Assembly (NCBI RefSeq): GCF_000282335.1
Contig: NZ_AKJM01000049.1
Coordinates: forward strand, 1-64,000
Reading direction: 5' to 3'
DNA: 64,000 bases
DNA from: Pseudomonas sp. GM48
GTDB taxonomy: Bacteria; Pseudomonadota; Gammaproteobacteria; Pseudomonadales; Pseudomonadaceae
The notes under the pieces are model-generated. The model saw only the letters and a list, made by a program, of their open reading frames with translations, was not told where the DNA came from and searched no databases. The position numbers and the translations under genes were made by a program. Positions 60,689-64,000 of this stretch are shown in pieces. Numbering within the stretch: position 1 is the stretch's first letter; the number at the start of each line of letters is the position of its first letter.

Positions 60689-61822
60689 GTGGCCATCGAT
60701 ATTCACTGGATTCGCGACAACGATAGCCTCGGACGATTGTGTGCCGAGTGGCAGCAATTGCCATTCGTTGCCCTCGACACCGAATTCATGCGGGTCGACA
60801 CCTTCTATCCGATCGCGGGCCTGCTGCAGGTCGGCGATGGCGAGCGCGCCTACCTGATTGACCCGCTGAGCATCGACAACTGGCAACCATTCGCCGCGCT
60901 GCTGGAAAACCCGGCCGTGGTCAAAGTGGTCCACGCATGTAGCGAAGACCTCGAAGTCCTGCTACGCCTGACCGGTAGCCTGCCAGCTCCATTGTTCGAT
61001 ACGCAACTGGCTGCCGCTTACCTGAACCTCGGTTTTTCCATGGGCTATTCGCGGCTGGTGCAGGAAGTGCTCGGCATCGACCTGCCCAAGGGTGAAACCC
61101 GTTCCGACTGGCTGCAACGTCCGCTATCCGAAACCCAGATCAGCTATGCCGCCGAAGATGCCGTGCATTTGGCTGAAGTCTTCGTAAAGCTGCGTCCAAA
61201 GCTGTCTGACGATAAATACGCCTGGGTCCTGGAAGATGGCGCCGAGCTGGTGGCCAACCTGCGCCGCGAGACCGACCCGTACGAGGTCTATCGCGAAGCC
61301 AAGCTGGCCTGGAAGCTGTCCCGTGCCCAACTCGCGGTATTGCGTGAGCTCTGCGCCTGGCGCGAAAAGGAAGCCCGGGCCCGTGACCTGCCGCGCAACC
61401 GGATTATCCGCGAGCATTCGTTGTGGCCGCTGGCGCGTACGCAACCGGATAACCTCGGTGCCCTGGCGAAAATCGAAGACATGCACCCGCGTACCGTGCG
61501 TCAGGATGGCGAGTTTCTGCTTGATCTGATCAAGCGCTCTGGCAGTGTGTCGCCTGATCAATGGCCGCCAGCCGTGCCGGAGCCGCTGCCGGTGGATGCC
61601 GCGGCATTGCTCAAACAGCTGAAAGCCATCGGCCAGGCCGAGGCCGAGCGCCTGAACATTGCACCGGAACTGATGCTGCGCAAGAAAACCCTGGAAGCGC
61701 TGCTCAAGAGCGGCTTCCCCAATGGTCCCTACCAATTGCCTGATTCGCTGCGTGGCTGGCGCCGCGAATTGATGGGCCAGGCGCTGCTCGACAGCCTGGC
61801 CACCGCCGGAGAACAGCCTTGA
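60689..61822 (+). CDS. rnd: Ribonuclease D
   Basis: A 377-residue 3'-5' exoribonuclease for tRNA 3' maturation. DEDD exonuclease motifs: [16 protein letters not shown] (Exo I), [14 protein letters not shown] (Exo II) and [16 protein letters not shown] (Exo III), then an HRDC domain at about 215-290 ([19 protein letters not shown], with [20 protein letters not shown]). The start is GTG at 60689 after AAGGGAGAG; longer readings from 60626 cross the promoter. The stop overlaps ycgL by four bases. Confidence 0.93.
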   Translation: MAIDIHWIRDNDSLGRLCAEWQQLPFVALDTEFMRVDTFYPIAGLLQVGDGERAYLIDPLSIDNWQPFAALLENPAVVKVVHACSEDLEVLLRLTGSLPAPLFDTQLAAAYLNLGFSMGYSRLVQEVLGIDLPKGETRSDWLQRPLSETQISYAAEDAVHLAEVFVKLRPKLSDDKYAWVLEDGAELVANLRRETDPYEVYREAKLAWKLSRAQLAVLRELCAWREKEARARDLPRNRIIREHSLWPLARTQPDNLGALAKIEDMHPRTVRQDGEFLLDLIKRSGSVSPDQWPPAVPEPLPVDAAALLKQLKAIGQAEAERLNIAPELMLRKKTLEALLKSGFPNGPYQLPDSLRGWRRELMGQALLDSLATAGEQP

Positions 61823-62112
61823 AACGTATTTGCTCCATCTACCGCAGCTCGAAGAAAAACGAAATGTACCTGTATGTGCTCAAGAGCGATGCTCTGGAGC
61901 GCGTGCCGGATGCCCTGATGGCAGCCTTTGGCAAGGCCATCCACGCGTTTGACCTGGTACTGAGCCCTGAGCGCAAGCTGTCGCGCGAGGACATCACGGT
62001 CGTGCTGGAAAACCTCGAAAAACAGGGTTATCACCTGCAAATGCCGCCTGCCGAAGACGAGTACATCGAGCACTTGCCGGAAGAATTGTTGCGTCGCAAC
62101 GATCCGGTGTGA
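61819..62112 (+). CDS. ycgL: YcgL domain protein
   Basis: A 97-residue protein of the YcgL family ([50 protein letters not shown]). The fold is alpha/beta; function is not established, but in gammaproteobacteria the gene usually overlaps or follows rnd, as here (four-base overlap), suggesting a link with RNA processing. Confidence 0.9.
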   Translation: MKRICSIYRSSKKNEMYLYVLKSDALERVPDALMAAFGKAIHAFDLVLSPERKLSREDITVVLENLEKQGYHLQMPPAEDEYIEHLPEELLRRNDPV

Positions 62113-62231
62113 GCGGCAGACAGGCTCTGTTCAGAGTGGTTGTGAAACACTGATTGATTTTAGCGATGGCAGCCTCGATGGAGCACAGCTCTGTCGGCGG
62201 CCGTTTGCACTGTTTTTGAAAGGTTTGAAGC

Positions 62232-63164
62232 ATGCGCGTCCTGATTGCTGAACATGACCACCCCGTGTACGCCCAACTGTTGCGCGAGGCGGCGCCGGAT
62301 CTGGAGGTACTGACCAGCGGTGATTCCGCTGAACTGGCCAGTCAGGCCGCCGATTGTCCGGTGTGGCTCGGCCAGCCTGATCTGCTGGCGACCCTGTTGC
62401 GCCAGGGCCATCAACCGCAATGGCTGCAATCGACCTGGGCCGGCATTACGCCGTTGCTGGCTGACGGTTTGCCGCGGCACTATCGGCTGACGCGTGCCGT
62501 CGGCATCTTCGGACAGGTCATGGCCGAGTACGTGCTCACGTATATGCTCGGTCACGAACGTGAAGTGCTGGCACGGCTGGTCAGCCAGGTCGAGCGCAAA
62601 TGGGACAGCCGCCAGGGGCAGAGCCTGGCCGGGCGTAAGGTGTTGATCGTCGGCACGGGTGACATCGGTCAAAGTGTCGCGCAGTTCCTCGTGCCGTTCG
62701 GCGTCGAGTTGTATGGCGTTGCCAGCAGCGCGCGGGAGCAGGCACCGTTTATCGAAGTCGGTTCACTGGCGGATCTGCCGCGGCTGGTCGGTGAAGTCGA
62801 TTACGTGGTCAATCTGCTGCCGAACACGCCGGAAACCCACGATATCTACGACGCGGCGCTGTTCAAGCAATTCAAGCCGACCGGGTTGTTCATCAACGCC
62901 GGGCGCGGTGTCGCGGTGGTCGATGCGGATCTGGTGGACGCCTTGAAAGAAGGGCATCTGGCGGGCGCAGTGATCGATGTGTGCCGTCAGGAGCCATTGC
63001 CCCAGCGTCATCCATTCTGGACAGCCTGGGGTTTGCTGCTGACCGGCCATAGCTCGGCACCGACTTCGCCGTCGATGATGGTGAAGCTGTTTGTCGAGAA
63101 CCTGCGGGCGTATCAGGCGGGAGAGGCGTTGCGCGGAGAAGTGGATTTCGATCGCGGGTATTGA
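62232..63164 (+). CDS. D-2-hydroxyacid dehydrogenase (GhrA-like)
   Basis: A 310-residue NAD(P)-dependent dehydrogenase that probably reduces glyoxylate or hydroxypyruvate. Nucleotide-binding motif VLIVGTGDIGQSVAQFL at about residues 137-153; the substrate Arg follows in INAGRGVAVVD, the Glu in CRQEPLPQ and the catalytic His in LTGHSSAP. The ATG at 62232 gives a protein of family length. It is monocistronic and followed by a REP doublet. Confidence 0.88.
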   Translation: MRVLIAEHDHPVYAQLLREAAPDLEVLTSGDSAELASQAADCPVWLGQPDLLATLLRQGHQPQWLQSTWAGITPLLADGLPRHYRLTRAVGIFGQVMAEYVLTYMLGHEREVLARLVSQVERKWDSRQGQSLAGRKVLIVGTGDIGQSVAQFLVPFGVELYGVASSAREQAPFIEVGSLADLPRLVGEVDYVVNLLPNTPETHDIYDAALFKQFKPTGLFINAGRGVAVVDADLVDALKEGHLAGAVIDVCRQEPLPQRHPFWTAWGLLLTGHSSAPTSPSMMVKLFVENLRAYQAGEALRGEVDFDRGY

Positions 63165-63182
63165 TTCACCGCGATCAAAAAG

Positions 63183-63271
63183 TGTGGGAGCGGGCTTGCT
63201 CGCGAATACGGAGTGTCAGTCGACAATTTAGTGACTGATACACCGCATTCGCGAGCAAGCCCGCTCCCACA
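63183..63271. repeat. REP doublet
   Basis: TGTGGGAGCGGGCTTGCTCG at left and its mirror (CGAGCAAGCCCGCTCCCACA) at right between the convergent dehydrogenase and nitroreductase genes. Confidence 0.92.
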
Positions 63272-63288
63272 TTGGTATGTGCAGCGGT

Positions 63289-63882
63289 TTAGAGGGTGAA
63301 GTCGCCTTCAGCCGCCAATTCGCTCAACGGACGGCGCGGGCTCGGTTCTTCACGGGCTTGCAGGTAATCCGCCAGGCTCGCCTTGTCCCCCAGCTTGCCC
63401 ACTGCGACGGCGGCGTGCAGGGCGTAGCCTTCAGGAATGTTCAGCTCCTTGCGGGTCAGTTCCTGATCGAAGCCGGCCATGCCGTGGGTGTGCCAGCCGC
63501 TCAGGCTCGCTTGCAAGGCCAGGTGGCCCCAGGCGGAACCGGTGTCGAAGGTGTGCCACAGGGCCGGGGTTTCTTCAGTCGCGCCAGGCACGGCGAAGGT
63601 GGTTTTCGAAATCACGATCACCAGGGCCGAAGCATGTTGTGCCCAACTGCGGTTGAATTCGTTCAGCAGGCCCAGGTAGCGCTCCCAGTTCGGTGTATCA
63701 CGACGCGCGTAAAGAAAACGCCAAGGCTGCGAGTTGTAGGCCGAGGGTGCCCAGCGTGCGGCTTCGAAGAAGCTCAGCAGAGTCTCCTCTGGAATCGTTT
63801 CGCCAGTGAAGGCGCGGGGCGACCAGCGATCGGTGAACTGAGGGTGAATGGCGTAATCGGCAACGCGTGGGTTAGCACTCAT
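63289..63882 (-). CDS. Nitroreductase family protein
   Basis: A 197-residue FMN-dependent oxidoreductase. N-terminal FMN-binding segment FTDRWSPRAFTGETIPEETLLSFFEAARWAPSAYNSQPWRF, with the conserved WAPSAYNSQPW; the C-terminal part has GTGSAWGHLALQASLSGWHTHGMAGF-like features. Members reduce nitroaromatics or quinones. The ATG at 63882 follows AAGGAA. Sequence beyond 63883 up to the window end holds no further gene that I can support. Confidence 0.85.
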   Translation of the reverse strand: MSANPRVADYAIHPQFTDRWSPRAFTGETIPEETLLSFFEAARWAPSAYNSQPWRFLYARRDTPNWERYLGLLNEFNRSWAQHASALVIVISKTTFAVPGATEETPALWHTFDTGSAWGHLALQASLSGWHTHGMAGFDQELTRKELNIPEGYALHAAVAVGKLGDKASLADYLQAREEPSPRRPLSELAAEGDFTL

Positions 63883-64000
63883 CAAGAGATTCCTTGCTAC
63901 GTTTGAAAGTGAGGGTCGTCCGAAACCTGTAGGCGCAGTTGAGCTGGGCCTTGAGGCTTCTCTAGAGCCGTGGCGGTTCACCGTAATGCAACGCGGTTGA

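Noticed and set aside
1..64000. CRISPR array, prophage, insertion sequence or biosynthetic cluster
   Set aside because: No regular direct-repeat/spacer pattern, cas, integrase, transposase, structural phage or multimodular synthase genes were seen.

Overview
The window is chromosomal DNA of a fluorescent Pseudomonas, most likely the P. fluorescens group. The reasons are the algU-mucA-mucB-mucD locus, phaG, an OprD-type porin next to tctCBA, nadB beside sdhE and ygfX, dapA-bamC-purC followed by tRNA-Ser, and many REP doublets of the two kinds common in this group. Codon use is GC-rich throughout. There is no phage, plasmid, integrase or CRISPR array. Gene-scale order resembles P. aeruginosa PAO1 in blocks: the hydrolase/ung/tct/nadB/algU block, then the bepA-to-purC block joined directly behind mucD.

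Layout. 1-2250: two small-molecule methyltransferases, a 38-residue membrane peptide and a REP doublet. 2289-4925: an accessory patch with a small DUF3077-like gene behind a strongly structured leader, a hicAB module and a higBA module, each separated by near-identical terminators, ending at tRNA-Gly(CCC). 5103-8726: phaG, rsuA, a Cys-rich CWC protein and a membrane diguanylate cyclase. 8918-18897: a guanidine-degradation operon read on the minus strand. It starts with a guanidine-I (ykkC) riboswitch, then a three-gene ABC importer, two DUF1989 proteins (probable carboxyguanidine deiminase), a biotin carboxylase annotated historically as urea carboxylase, and allophanate hydrolase. A REP doublet lies in frame inside the carboxylase gene. 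19202-20076: two tandem Tyr-rich lipoproteins.

20193-30894: 3-hydroxyisobutyryl-CoA hydrolase-like protein, ung, then opdH-tctC-tctB-tctA-abrB for tricarboxylate uptake with the divergent tctDE two-component system, and an HDOD protein. 30929-38619: ygfZ, sdhE, ygfX, nadB and the envelope-stress sigma factor locus algU-mucA-mucB plus mucD; mucC is absent. 38701-46784: bepA, a TusA-like protein, a PerM-like transporter, bcp, gcvR, dapA, bamC, an MBL hydrolase, purC and tRNA-Ser(CGA).

47322-51486: a tightly coupled four-gene cassette (GtrB-like glycosyltransferase, methyltransferase, GtrA flippase, large GT-C-like membrane protein) likely to decorate a surface glycan. 51592-59830: two LysR regulators, a CHMI-type isomerase, DMT and MFS exporters, a gamma-glutamylpolyamine synthetase-like enzyme and the lipid A phosphoethanolamine transferase eptA. 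59897-63882: a methyltransferase, rnd-ycgL, a 2-hydroxyacid dehydrogenase and a nitroreductase.

The items most worth a second look are the in-frame REP insertion in the guanidine carboxylase, the structured leader of the small gene at 2289-2558, the terminator-bounded toxin-antitoxin modules, and the four-gene glycan cassette.
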